In this document: piece by piece, positions 51,272-58,802 of the stretch
Layout of the letters: every line of letters starts with the position of its first letter
Numbering within the stretch: the stretch's first letter is position 1
From: Planotetraspora silvatica
GTDB lineage: Bacteria; Actinomycetota; Actinomycetes; Streptosporangiales; Streptosporangiaceae
Length of the DNA stretch: 64,000 bases
Assembly (NCBI RefSeq): GCF_016863315.1
Contig: NZ_BOOQ01000024.1
Span: forward strand, 185,892 to 249,891
Direction: 5' to 3'
Notes under the pieces: generated by a model
What the model was told of the DNA's origin: nothing
Database searches by the model: none
What the model saw: only the letters and a program-made list of their open reading frames with translations
Made by a program: the position numbers and the translations under genes

Positions 51272-52759
51272 ATGTCCGAGCCGACCGAGCAGGCGCGACT
51301 GAGTTATGCGTGGCGGGTGTTGTCGGTCGTGAGCTTGGCGAGCATCCTGATCGCCCTGGGCAGCAGTTCGCTGAACGTGGCGCTGCCCGAGGTGGTCCGG
51401 CATTTCCATGCCAGCGCCACGGCCGCGAGCTGGATGTTGTTGTCGTTCATGTTGGCCACCACCGTGTTGATGGTGGTGTTCGGGCGGCTGGCCGACATGT
51501 TCGGCCGCCGCTCCATGTATCTGTGGGGGCTCGCCACCTACACCGGCTCCAGTCTGCTGCTGGGCTTCTCCCCGGACGAGTGGTACGTCGTGGGCCTGCG
51601 GGTCGTGCAGGCGGCCGGGGGCGCGATGTTGCTGACCAACAGCGCCGCGCTGCTCACCGACGCCTTTCCGCGGCGGCACCTCGGCCGTGGCATGGGCATC
51701 TACATCGCCTCCTTCTCTGTCGCCCAGCTCGTCGGCCCCACCCTGGGCGGCTTCCTCACGCACCGGTTCGGCTGGCAGTGGGTCTTCTGGTACAACGTGC
51801 CCGTGGGGCTGATCTGCCTCGCCTGGGGTTGGGTCACGCTGCGCCGCACCGAGGGATCGGCCAGAGACCGGGGCATCGACCTGCCGGGCAACCTCCTGGT
51901 GCTGGTGTCGCTGGGCGGGCTGCTGTTCGGGCTGTCCCAGGCCGGTGACCGCGGCTGGACGGACCCGGTGGTCCTCGGCGGGGTGGTGGTGTTCGCCGGT
52001 CTCGTTCCGGTGTTCGTCCGCGTCGAGCGGCGCAGCCGGCATCCCGTGGTCGACGTGGGGCTGTTCGCCGACCGGGTGTTCGGTCTCAACCTGCTGGCCT
52101 CGTTCCTCAGCACGGTGGCGAGGATGGCGGTGGTACTGCTGATCGCGCTCTTCTACCAGGCGGTGCACGGTGAAGATCCGGTGTCGGCCGGGCTGAAGGT
52201 GTTGCCGCTGTCCGTCGCCATGATGATCGCCTCGGTGTGCGCGGGACCACTGCACGCCCGGCTCGACGCTCGCGTCGTCGGCCTGCTCGGCAATGTCACG
52301 GGTACGGCGGGCCTGGTGGTGCTGCTCCTGTGCATCTCCGCCGACGCCGGGTACGCGCCGATCTGTGGTGGCATGGTGCTGGTCGGTGCGGGCGCCGGGA
52401 TGTTCATGCCCGCCACCGCCACCGCCCTGCTGGACGAACTGCCCGCCCACCGGGTGGGCATCGTCAACGCCATGCGGCTCATGGTGCAGAACGCCGGAGT
52501 CGTGGTGAGCAACGCACTGGCCCTGTCCCTGATCACCAGCCCGTTGCCGGCCGCCCTGCGGCCTGAAGTCTTCGCGGGCACCCTGTCCCGTGTCTCACCC
52601 GCGGATGTCGGCCACCTGGTCACCGGCTACCGGCTCACGCTGGGGGTGCTGACAGCCGTCTCCCTGCTCGCCGTGCTCGCCTCATTCGGCGGCCGCCGGA
52701 AGGCCGGCAGGCAGGACCGCCGGTCCCGGCCCGAGTCGCTGGCCTCCACCACGGGCTGA
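51272..52759 (+). CDS. MFS drug efflux transporter, EmrB/QacA (DHA2) family, copy 2
   Basis: A 495-aa transporter with 14 predicted helices and strong similarity to copy 1 at 42695, including GRLADMFGRRSMYLWGL and WQWVFWYNVPVGLI. The ATG has GGAGGAACGCCG upstream, a good ribosome site. Operator 6 lies in its promoter, so the two efflux pumps answer to the same control. They may export different intermediates or one toxic compound. It is followed by operator 7 and an SDR gene on the same strand. Confidence 0.92.
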   Translation: MSEPTEQARLSYAWRVLSVVSLASILIALGSSSLNVALPEVVRHFHASATAASWMLLSFMLATTVLMVVFGRLADMFGRRSMYLWGLATYTGSSLLLGFSPDEWYVVGLRVVQAAGGAMLLTNSAALLTDAFPRRHLGRGMGIYIASFSVAQLVGPTLGGFLTHRFGWQWVFWYNVPVGLICLAWGWVTLRRTEGSARDRGIDLPGNLLVLVSLGGLLFGLSQAGDRGWTDPVVLGGVVVFAGLVPVFVRVERRSRHPVVDVGLFADRVFGLNLLASFLSTVARMAVVLLIALFYQAVHGEDPVSAGLKVLPLSVAMMIASVCAGPLHARLDARVVGLLGNVTGTAGLVVLLLCISADAGYAPICGGMVLVGAGAGMFMPATATALLDELPAHRVGIVNAMRLMVQNAGVVVSNALALSLITSPLPAALRPEVFAGTLSRVSPADVGHLVTGYRLTLGVLTAVSLLAVLASFGGRRKAGRQDRRSRPESLASTTG

Positions 52760-52779
52760 TGTACTAGTGATCGACTGTA

Positions 52780-52800
52780 TTTTAGAATTTTCCTCTAGAA
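52780..52800. promoter_or_regulatory. TetR-type operator 7
   Basis: TTTTAG-N9-CTAGAA (11 of 12), 20 bp after the efflux gene stop and upstream of the SDR gene. Confidence 0.8.
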
Positions 52801-52892
52801 TTTGTTTCATGCGAGATCCGCCCGAATGGGCGGGGTCCGGCTCTGCCAGGGCAGCAGAAAGATCACCAAGAAGGCTGGTGCAATTTCTCGTG

Positions 52893-53669
52893 ATGGGCTT
52901 TCAAACCGACGACTACGCGGTGGAGTTCAACCGGCGGGTCGTCCTCGTCACCGGCGGCGCGTCCGGAATCGGCCTGGCCGTCGCGCGGCGTCTCGCGGCC
53001 GGAGGCGCGGCCGTCGCCATCGCCGACCACAACGAGGCGGGCGCCAAGCAGGCGGCCCAGGAACTGATCGCCGCCGGTGCGCGAGCGCTCGCGGTGCCCG
53101 TGGACGTGACCGAACCCGAGTCCGTCCGGGCGGCGGTCGACGTCACCATGGAGGACCTGGGCGGGCTGCACCTGGCCGTCAACAACGCGGGAGTGGCCGG
53201 AAACATCGGCGGGCACACGGGCAACTACGACCTCGCGGACTGGCGCCGGGTGATCGCCACCAACCTCGACGGCGTCTTCTACTCCCTGCACTACGAACTG
53301 CCGGCGATCCTCGCCTGCGGCGGTGGCGCGATCGTGAACATGGCCTCCGTCCTGAGCGCCAACGGCCTGCCCGGATCCGCGGCCTATGTCGCGGCCAAGC
53401 ACGGCGTGCTCGGGCTGACGAAGACCGCCGCACTGGAGTACGCGCCTCTGGGTGTGCGGATCAACGCGGTCGGGCCGGGTTTCGTCGACACGCCGCTCCT
53501 CGCGGGAGTGGACCCCGAACAGAAGCAGGCGCTGGCCGGGTTGCATCCCGCCGGCCGGATCGGCCGCGCGGAGGAGGTCGCCGAGTTGGTGGCGTTCCTG
53601 CTCTCGCCGCGCGCCTCCTTCGTCGTGGGCAGCTACCACCTCGTGGACGGCGCCTACTCCGCCCGCTGA
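52893..53669 (+). CDS. Short-chain dehydrogenase/reductase (SDR) 1
   Basis: A 258-aa classical SDR, probably NAD-dependent. The nucleotide site is TGGASGIG (about 20-27), the NNAG motif follows (about 94-97) and the catalytic Ser/Tyr/Lys are in NMASVLS and YVAAKHG. The start is uncertain: ATG 52893 gives the normal SDR length, with GTG 52890 as an alternative; a longer in-frame start at 52809 directly after operator 7 would add an unusual 28-residue extension. It would oxidise or reduce a hydroxyl/keto group on a ring or side-chain intermediate. It is convergent with the MaoC gene (17-bp gap). Confidence 0.87.
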   Translation: MGFQTDDYAVEFNRRVVLVTGGASGIGLAVARRLAAGGAAVAIADHNEAGAKQAAQELIAAGARALAVPVDVTEPESVRAAVDVTMEDLGGLHLAVNNAGVAGNIGGHTGNYDLADWRRVIATNLDGVFYSLHYELPAILACGGGAIVNMASVLSANGLPGSAAYVAAKHGVLGLTKTAALEYAPLGVRINAVGPGFVDTPLLAGVDPEQKQALAGLHPAGRIGRAEEVAELVAFLLSPRASFVVGSYHLVDGAYSAR

Positions 53670-53686
53670 CGTCGGGCCGTCCGCGG

Positions 53687-54538
53687 TCACCCCGGGTCGA
53701 TGGTCGCGGTGCCCCGGTCGATCACGACCGTGCCGTCCTGCTTGGCGGTGCGGAACATCGCGGTGTCGCCGTCCACCCACATCGACACGGTCAGGGACTC
53801 CCCGGGGAACACCGGCGCGCTGAACCGGCCCGACATCGCGGCGAAGCGGGCCGGATCGGAGCCGGCGAGGGTGTGCAGCAGGGCGCGCCCGGTCACCCCG
53901 TAGGTGCACAGGCCGTGCAGGATCGGGCGGTCGAACCCGGCGCGCGCGGCGAACGCCGGGTCGGAGTGCAGTGGGTTGCGGTCCCCGGACAGGCGGTAGA
54001 TCAGCGCCTGCTCCGGGCGGGTCCGGTAGGTGACCTCGTGGTCCGGCGGCACGTCGGGCACCTTCCAGTCCGAGCCCGGCCCACGTGCCCCGCCGAAGCC
54101 GCCCTCGCCCCGGATGAACACCGAACTGCGCGAAGTGATCATCGGCTCCGCCGAGTCCGGATCCACCGCGAGCGCCTCGCTGACCACCAGGGCTCCCGAA
54201 CCCTTGTCGTAGATGCCGGTCACCTTCGAGGTGATCCGGACCGTGCCGGCCGGCGGCAGCGGCCGGTGCAGCCGGAACTCCTGCTCGGCGTGCACGAGCA
54301 TCGCCCGGTCGAAGTCGCCCAGATCCCGCCCGCGGGCGCCCTGCGCGGCCAGGACCGCGAACGTGGGCAGGACCTGTTGCCGGACGTCCGCGGAGTTCTC
54401 CGTCGTGAAGGCCAGTTCCCTGGTCGGATCGTCCAGTCCCGCGCCGACGCCCACCGCGTAGAGCAGGGTGTCCTTGCTGGTCCAGCTCTTCTCGACGGGC
54501 TCGGACTCGACGCCGATCACGTCGTGGTTCAGTGACAT
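53687..54538 (-). CDS. MaoC-like enoyl-CoA hydratase (hydratase 2, double hot-dog)
   Basis: A 283-aa hydratase resembling the hydratase-2 part of peroxisomal multifunctional enzyme 2. The C-terminal hot-dog half carries the hydratase-2 motif YRLSGDRNPLHSDPAFAARAGF (broken here at 20: YRLSGDRNPLHSDPAFAARA) with the catalytic Asp and His, followed by PILHGLCTYG. The N-terminal half has lost this motif, as usual. It would hydrate a 2-enoyl-CoA to an (R)-3-hydroxyacyl-CoA, matching the MFE-2-like SDR across the divergent promoter. Operator 8 (54575-54595) lies 36 bp upstream of its ATG at 54538. Confidence 0.9.
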   Translation of the reverse strand: MSLNHDVIGVESEPVEKSWTSKDTLLYAVGVGAGLDDPTRELAFTTENSADVRQQVLPTFAVLAAQGARGRDLGDFDRAMLVHAEQEFRLHRPLPPAGTVRITSKVTGIYDKGSGALVVSEALAVDPDSAEPMITSRSSVFIRGEGGFGGARGPGSDWKVPDVPPDHEVTYRTRPEQALIYRLSGDRNPLHSDPAFAARAGFDRPILHGLCTYGVTGRALLHTLAGSDPARFAAMSGRFSAPVFPGESLTVSMWVDGDTAMFRTAKQDGTVVIDRGTATIDPG

Positions 54539-54574
54539 GTGCCCTCCTGGATGCCGATCCGCCCGGCCCGGAAA

Positions 54575-54595
54575 TCCTAGAATAATGTTCTATTA
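54575..54595. promoter_or_regulatory. TetR-type operator 8
   Basis: TCCTAG-N9-CTATTA (9 of 12), just upstream of the MaoC gene in the 208-bp divergent region. Confidence 0.6.
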
Positions 54596-54688
54596 TTGGA
54601 TTCGCATGGCTTCCGCTGTCAAGACCGGCAGGGATGTGCCGGATTTCCGGCCGGACGATCAGTCCCCTCTTGACAGTGCCACCCGTCG

Positions 54689-54722
54689 GCCTAGAAGCTA
54701 ATTCCAGAACTTCATTCTAAAA
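54689..54722. promoter_or_regulatory. Overlapping TetR-type operators 9a and 9b
   Basis: Three half-sites spaced by exactly 13 bp (CTAG at 54691, CCAG at 54704, CTAA at 54717) form two overlapping operators, 54689-54709 (9 of 12) and 54702-54722 (10 of 12). They lie 25 bp upstream of the SDR 2 start and command the longest operon of the island. Confidence 0.65.
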
Positions 54723-54746
54723 TCATCCCACCGCAGAGAGGCTGGT

Positions 54747-55631
54747 GTGGCCATGGGCCGGCTGGACGGACGGGTCGCGATCGTCACGGGCGCAGGCAGG
54801 GGTATCGGTGCCTCTGTGGCGCGGCTGCTGGCGCGCGAGGGCGCCCAGGTCGTGGTGAACGACCTCGGCGCGCAACTCGACGGATCAGGAACGAACAGCG
54901 GGCCGGCGGCGGGAGTGGTCGATGAGATCACCCAGGCCGGCGGCAAGGCGATCGCCGACTTCTCCGACGTCTCCGACCACGCCGCGGCCGAGCAGCTGAT
55001 CGGCACCGCGATCGGCGAGTTCGGCCGGCTGGACGTGCTCGTGAATGTGGCCGGCATCCTCCGTGACCGGATGGTGTTCAACATGGCCGAGCGCGAGTGG
55101 GACGACGTGATCCGGGTGCATCTCAAGGGCACGTTCAACACCACCAAGTTCGCCGCCGCGCACTGGCGGTCGCTGCGCGACGCCGACGCGCAGAACCGGA
55201 TCATCAACTTCACCTCGGTCTCCGGGCTGCACGGCGCGCCGGGGCAGCCCAACTACGCGGCCGCCAAGATGGGCATCGTCGGGCTGACCTACTCCTGCGC
55301 CAATTCGCTGGCCAGGTACGGCGTCACGACCAACGCCATCTCACCCGGCGCGGCGACGCGGATGACCGCGTCGATCCCGGATGAAAAGCGCCGTTCCCCC
55401 GCATCCGCCACCGACGAACACTCGCCGGACAACGTGGCGCCGGTCGTGGCGTACCTGGCCGGCTCCGAGTCCGGGTGGATCAACGGGCGAATCCTGCACT
55501 CGGCCGGGTACCAGCTGGCGCTCTACGACAACCCGCAGCCGATCAGCCGGATCGCCGGCACCGGCCCGTGGGACCTCGACACCCTGTCCACTCACATCGA
55601 GCAAGCCTTCGGCCCGCTGCTCGGCCGCTGA
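54747..55631 (+). CDS. SDR 2, MFE-2-type (R)-3-hydroxyacyl-CoA dehydrogenase
   Basis: A 294-aa SDR related to the dehydrogenase domain of multifunctional enzyme 2 (17-beta-HSD type 4). TGAGRGIG (about 14-21) binds NAD, with the family's VVNDLGAQLDGSG loop after the second strand, NVAGILRDRM, and the catalytic Ser/Tyr/Lys in NFTSVSG and YAAAKMG. The GTG at 54747 is preferred because GAGAGG lies 5 bases away; ATG 54753 is the alternative. With the MaoC hydratase it would carry out the two central beta-oxidation steps on an (R)-hydroxyacyl-CoA. It starts an operon of seven genes reaching 61705. Confidence 0.9.
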   Translation: MAMGRLDGRVAIVTGAGRGIGASVARLLAREGAQVVVNDLGAQLDGSGTNSGPAAGVVDEITQAGGKAIADFSDVSDHAAAEQLIGTAIGEFGRLDVLVNVAGILRDRMVFNMAEREWDDVIRVHLKGTFNTTKFAAAHWRSLRDADAQNRIINFTSVSGLHGAPGQPNYAAAKMGIVGLTYSCANSLARYGVTTNAISPGAATRMTASIPDEKRRSPASATDEHSPDNVAPVVAYLAGSESGWINGRILHSAGYQLALYDNPQPISRIAGTGPWDLDTLSTHIEQAFGPLLGR

Positions 55632-55640
55632 GAGGGCGAG

Positions 55641-56438
55641 ATGGGCGTACTCGACGGCCGGGTCGCACTCGTGACCGGGGCCAGCAGAGGCATCGGCGCC
55701 GCCATCGCGGCGCGGTTCGCGGCCGCGGGCGCCCGCGTGGCGGTCAGCGCGCGGACGACGGCGGCGGGCACCAGCCGGCTGCCCGGCACGCTGGGGGACA
55801 CGGTGGGTGGCATCCGAGCCGCGGGTGGGACGGCGGAGGCCTTCGCGGCCGACCTGTCCGTGCGGGAGGACCGTGAACGGCTGGCCGAGCAGGTGCGCGA
55901 GCACTACGGCGACGTGGACATCCTGGTCAACAACGCCGCGGTCACCTACTTCACCCCGGTGGCCGACTTCACCGAGCGACGCCGGGCGCTCATGTTCGAG
56001 GTGCAGGTGGCCGCGCCCATGCATCTGGCGCAACTGGTCATCCCCGGTATGCGGGCGCGGGGGAGCGGCTGGATCCTGAACATCTCCTCCGTGGCCGCCC
56101 GGCACCCGGTGATGCCGCCGGGCCCGCACGCGGGGCGGGGAGGCACCGTCTACGGCATGTGCAAGGCGGCCATGGAGCGGTTCAGCACCGGCCTCGCCGC
56201 CGAGCTCCACACCGACGGAATCGCGGTCAACTCACTCGCCCCGACCCAGGTGGTGCCCACCCCGGGCACGCTGTTCCACCACCTGACCACCGAGGACGAC
56301 CCGAACGCGGAGCCGCCGGAGGTGATGGCCGCCGCCGCGCTGGCCCTGTGCCGGGCCCCGGCGAGCGAGCTGACCGGTCGTATCGCCTACTCCCAGCAAC
56401 TACTGGCCGAGCTCGGGATCGCGCGTCCCACTCGCTGA
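55641..56438 (+). CDS. SDR 3
   Basis: A 265-aa SDR 9 bp after SDR 2. The cofactor motif is TGASRGIG (about 13-20), then NNAAVTYF and a catalytic NISSVAA ... YGMCKAAM. An insertion around residues 35-60 (SARTTAAGTSRLPGTLGDTV) is typical of SDRs related to those in steroid and cyclic terpene degradation clusters. It probably acts on a ring hydroxyl or ketone. It lies between the MFE-2-like SDR and the DUF35/thiolase-like pair. Confidence 0.88.
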   Translation: MGVLDGRVALVTGASRGIGAAIAARFAAAGARVAVSARTTAAGTSRLPGTLGDTVGGIRAAGGTAEAFAADLSVREDRERLAEQVREHYGDVDILVNNAAVTYFTPVADFTERRRALMFEVQVAAPMHLAQLVIPGMRARGSGWILNISSVAARHPVMPPGPHAGRGGTVYGMCKAAMERFSTGLAAELHTDGIAVNSLAPTQVVPTPGTLFHHLTTEDDPNAEPPEVMAAAALALCRAPASELTGRIAYSQQLLAELGIARPTR

Positions 56439-56460
56439 AACCGTCACCGAAGGAGTTCCG

Positions 56461-56883
56461 TTGTCCGCCAGAGCAAAGCCGGCACCCGTGCCGACACCGG
56501 AGACGCAACCCTACTTCGACGCCGCCGCCGAGGGAGAGCTGAAGATCCAGCGCTGCCTCGACTGCGGCAAGCCGTTCTTCTACCCGCGACCGTGCTGCCC
56601 GTTCTGCGCCTCCGACGCGCTGGAATGGATCACCGCCAGCGGCCGCGGCACGCTGTACTCCTACACGATCAACCACCGGCCGGCTCCAGGCTTCGAACAG
56701 GACGCGCCGTACGCGATCGCGGTGGTGCAACTGTCCGAGGGCCCGCGCATGATGGCCAACATCGTCGGCATCGAGAACACCCCGGACAACCTGGTGCTGG
56801 ACATGGACGTGGAGGTCACCTTCGAAAAGCGCGGCGATGTGACCATTCCCCAGTTCAGGCCGGCGGGAAGGGAGGCGATCTGA
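56461..56883 (+). CDS. DUF35 OB-fold / zinc-ribbon partner of the thiolase-like protein
   Basis: A 140-aa protein starting with TTG 56461 behind AAGGAG. Its zinc ribbon has C-x2-C ... C-x2-C ligands in CLDCGKPFFYPRPCCPFC (about 32-49), followed by an OB-fold that in this family carries acyl-CoA-binding residues. DUF35 proteins form stable complexes with Ltp-type thiolase-like enzymes; in steroid side-chain degradation such a pair (Ltp2 with the DUF35 part of ChsH2) is a retro-aldolase. Its stop overlaps the thiolase-like gene by one base (TGATG), consistent with a complex. Confidence 0.9.
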   Translation: MSARAKPAPVPTPETQPYFDAAAEGELKIQRCLDCGKPFFYPRPCCPFCASDALEWITASGRGTLYSYTINHRPAPGFEQDAPYAIAVVQLSEGPRMMANIVGIENTPDNLVLDMDVEVTFEKRGDVTIPQFRPAGREAI

Positions 56884-58028
56884 TGGCACGGGGCGACGTG
56901 GTGATCGTCGGCGCGGCCGAGACCGACGAGGTCGGCGTGCTGCCCGGGCACTCCACACTGCGGTTGCACGTGGAGGGCGCCCGCAACGCGGTGGCCGATG
57001 CCGGCCTGCGCATGTCCGACATCGACGGCATCGCCAGCGTGTCCGCCCCTGGCCCGATCCAGGTGGCGCACACGCTGGGCATCAAGCCGCGATGGATCGA
57101 CGGAACAGGAGTGGGCGGCACCTCGTTCCTGCTGCACGTCCGCCACGCGGTGGCCGCGATCCGAGCCGGCCACGCGACCACGGTGCTGATCACCCATGGG
57201 GAGTCGGGCAGGTCCCAGGTCGGCTCCGCGCGTGGAGCCTTGCCGGCGTCGAGCCCCAACGCCCAGTTCGAGGCGCCCTACGGGGTCCTGGGGCCGCCGA
57301 CCATGTTCACCATCCCGTTGCTGCGCTACATGAAGGAGTTCGGGCTGACCGCCGAGCAGTTGGCCTACGTTCCGGTGGCGCAGCGCAAGTGGGCGGCCCG
57401 CAATCCGCGGGCCCGCTACCGTGAGCCGATCACCGTCGAGGACGTGCTCGACTCGCGGATGATCTCCTATCCGCTGCATCTGCTGGAATGCTGCCTGGTC
57501 ACCGATGGCGGCGGCGCCCTGGTCATCACCTCGGCCGACCGCGCAGGGGATCTGCCGCAGCCCCCGGTGCACATCCTGGGCACGGGGGAGACCTTCGAGT
57601 CGCCGCTGATCTCCCAGATGGAGGACTTCACCACGTCCGCGGCGTTCCGGCGGTCCAGCGCCGAGGCGTTCGCGGAGGCCGGCATCACGCACGGCGACGT
57701 CGACCATCTGATGATCTACGACGCGTTCGCGCATGTGCCGATCTACGGATTGGAGGACATGGGCTTCGTCGGCCGCGGCGAGGCCGGGGCGTTCATCGCC
57801 GAGGGCAACACCGAGCCCGGCGGAAGGCTGCCGCTGAACACCAACGGCGGCGGGCTGTCCTACACCCACACCGGCATGTACGGCATGTTCCTGATCCAGG
57901 AATCGGTGCGGCAACTGCGCGGGCAGGCCGCGGCGCAGGTCCCGGGTGTGGAGATCAGCGTCGCCCAGGGCAACGGCGGCATGTTCACGGCCGCGGGCAC
58001 GCTCGTGCTGAGCAACCGCACGCCGTGA
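56883..58028 (+). CDS. Thiolase-like (Ltp/SCP-x type) protein, probable retro-aldolase
   Basis: A 381-aa thiolase-fold protein. In true thiolases the nucleophile sits in a GGxxC motif; here the matching place reads GVGGTSFLLH (about 79-88) with no cysteine, whereas the downstream motifs remain (LMIYDAFAHVP, about 278; GGGLSYTHTGMYG, about 323). Loss of that cysteine with a DUF35 partner is characteristic of Ltp2-type aldolases, which split a beta-hydroxyacyl-CoA or tertiary-alcohol acyl-CoA by retro-aldol cleavage instead of thiolysis. It overlaps the DUF35 gene and the PHP gene (GTGA). This would be the carbon-carbon-bond-breaking step of the pathway and could yield a ketone for the BVMO below (inference). 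Confidence 0.85.
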   Translation: MARGDVVIVGAAETDEVGVLPGHSTLRLHVEGARNAVADAGLRMSDIDGIASVSAPGPIQVAHTLGIKPRWIDGTGVGGTSFLLHVRHAVAAIRAGHATTVLITHGESGRSQVGSARGALPASSPNAQFEAPYGVLGPPTMFTIPLLRYMKEFGLTAEQLAYVPVAQRKWAARNPRARYREPITVEDVLDSRMISYPLHLLECCLVTDGGGALVITSADRAGDLPQPPVHILGTGETFESPLISQMEDFTTSAAFRRSSAEAFAEAGITHGDVDHLMIYDAFAHVPIYGLEDMGFVGRGEAGAFIAEGNTEPGGRLPLNTNGGGLSYTHTGMYGMFLIQESVRQLRGQAAAQVPGVEISVAQGNGGMFTAAGTLVLSNRTP

Positions 58029-58753
58029 TCGCCCCGCCGGACCCGTCCCGGCCCGTCCCGCCGGGCCGGGTCCGAGTCGACTGTCACGTGCACACTGTCG
58101 AATCCGGTGACGCCGTCACCACACTCGACCAGTTGGCCGAGCGGGTGGCGGTCCACCGGATCGACGTGGTGTGCATCACCGACCACAACCACCTGGCGGG
58201 CACCCCGGAAGGGCTCTCCCGGGCGATCGGCGCCCGGGCGGTGCTCGGGGAGGAGATCCGCACCCGCTCCGGCGAGCTGATCGGCCTGTTCCTCACCGAA
58301 CGCGTGCCGTATGTGCTGCCCGCCCGCGAGGTGGTCGAGTTGATCCGCGCGCAGGGCGGCATCGTCTGCGCGCCGCACCCCTACGACCCGCTCCGCGCCG
58401 GCGTGGGCGCCGACCTGGACGCCATGTGCGACGCCGGCCTGATCGACGCGGTCGAGGTGTTCAACGCCAAGATCGCCGACCCGGAACACAACCGGGCGGC
58501 AGTGCGCACCGCTCGGGCGTACGGCCTGCCCGGTACCGTGGGTTCGGACGCGCACGACCCGCAGGGGGTCGGGGCCGCCTACCTGGAACTGCCCGACTTC
58601 GATGGTCCGAAGTCCTTTCTGGACGCCCTGCACGAGGCGGAGCACCGCGGCGAGTACAGGCCACACGCCCCCCGCTACACCCCCGGTCCTCCGGCGGCGT
58701 CACGGCCCGGCCGAGACCTCGGATCCCGCGGCCGCTCATCGGGGTCCGCGTGA
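58025..58753 (+). CDS. PHP-domain metal-dependent phosphoesterase-like protein
   Basis: A 242-aa PHP-fold protein. It starts with GTG 58025 overlapping the thiolase-like stop. The metal-binding motifs appear in order: DCHVHT (19-24), TDHN (about 52-55), GEEIRT (about 76), PHPYDP (about 119) and SDAHDP (about 177). These are the ligands of a tri-metal centre. It could be a phosphoesterase, but in catabolic clusters PHP proteins may also hydrolyse other bonds or remain uncharacterised. The C-terminal tail is proline/arginine-rich and probably disordered. Confidence 0.85.
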   Translation: MIAPPDPSRPVPPGRVRVDCHVHTVESGDAVTTLDQLAERVAVHRIDVVCITDHNHLAGTPEGLSRAIGARAVLGEEIRTRSGELIGLFLTERVPYVLPAREVVELIRAQGGIVCAPHPYDPLRAGVGADLDAMCDAGLIDAVEVFNAKIADPEHNRAAVRTARAYGLPGTVGSDAHDPQGVGAAYLELPDFDGPKSFLDALHEAEHRGEYRPHAPRYTPGPPAASRPGRDLGSRGRSSGSA

Positions 58754-58802
58754 GATGCCGCGTTTCACATCAGACGTGAACAGCTATCGAGGATGGGTCC
58801 CG

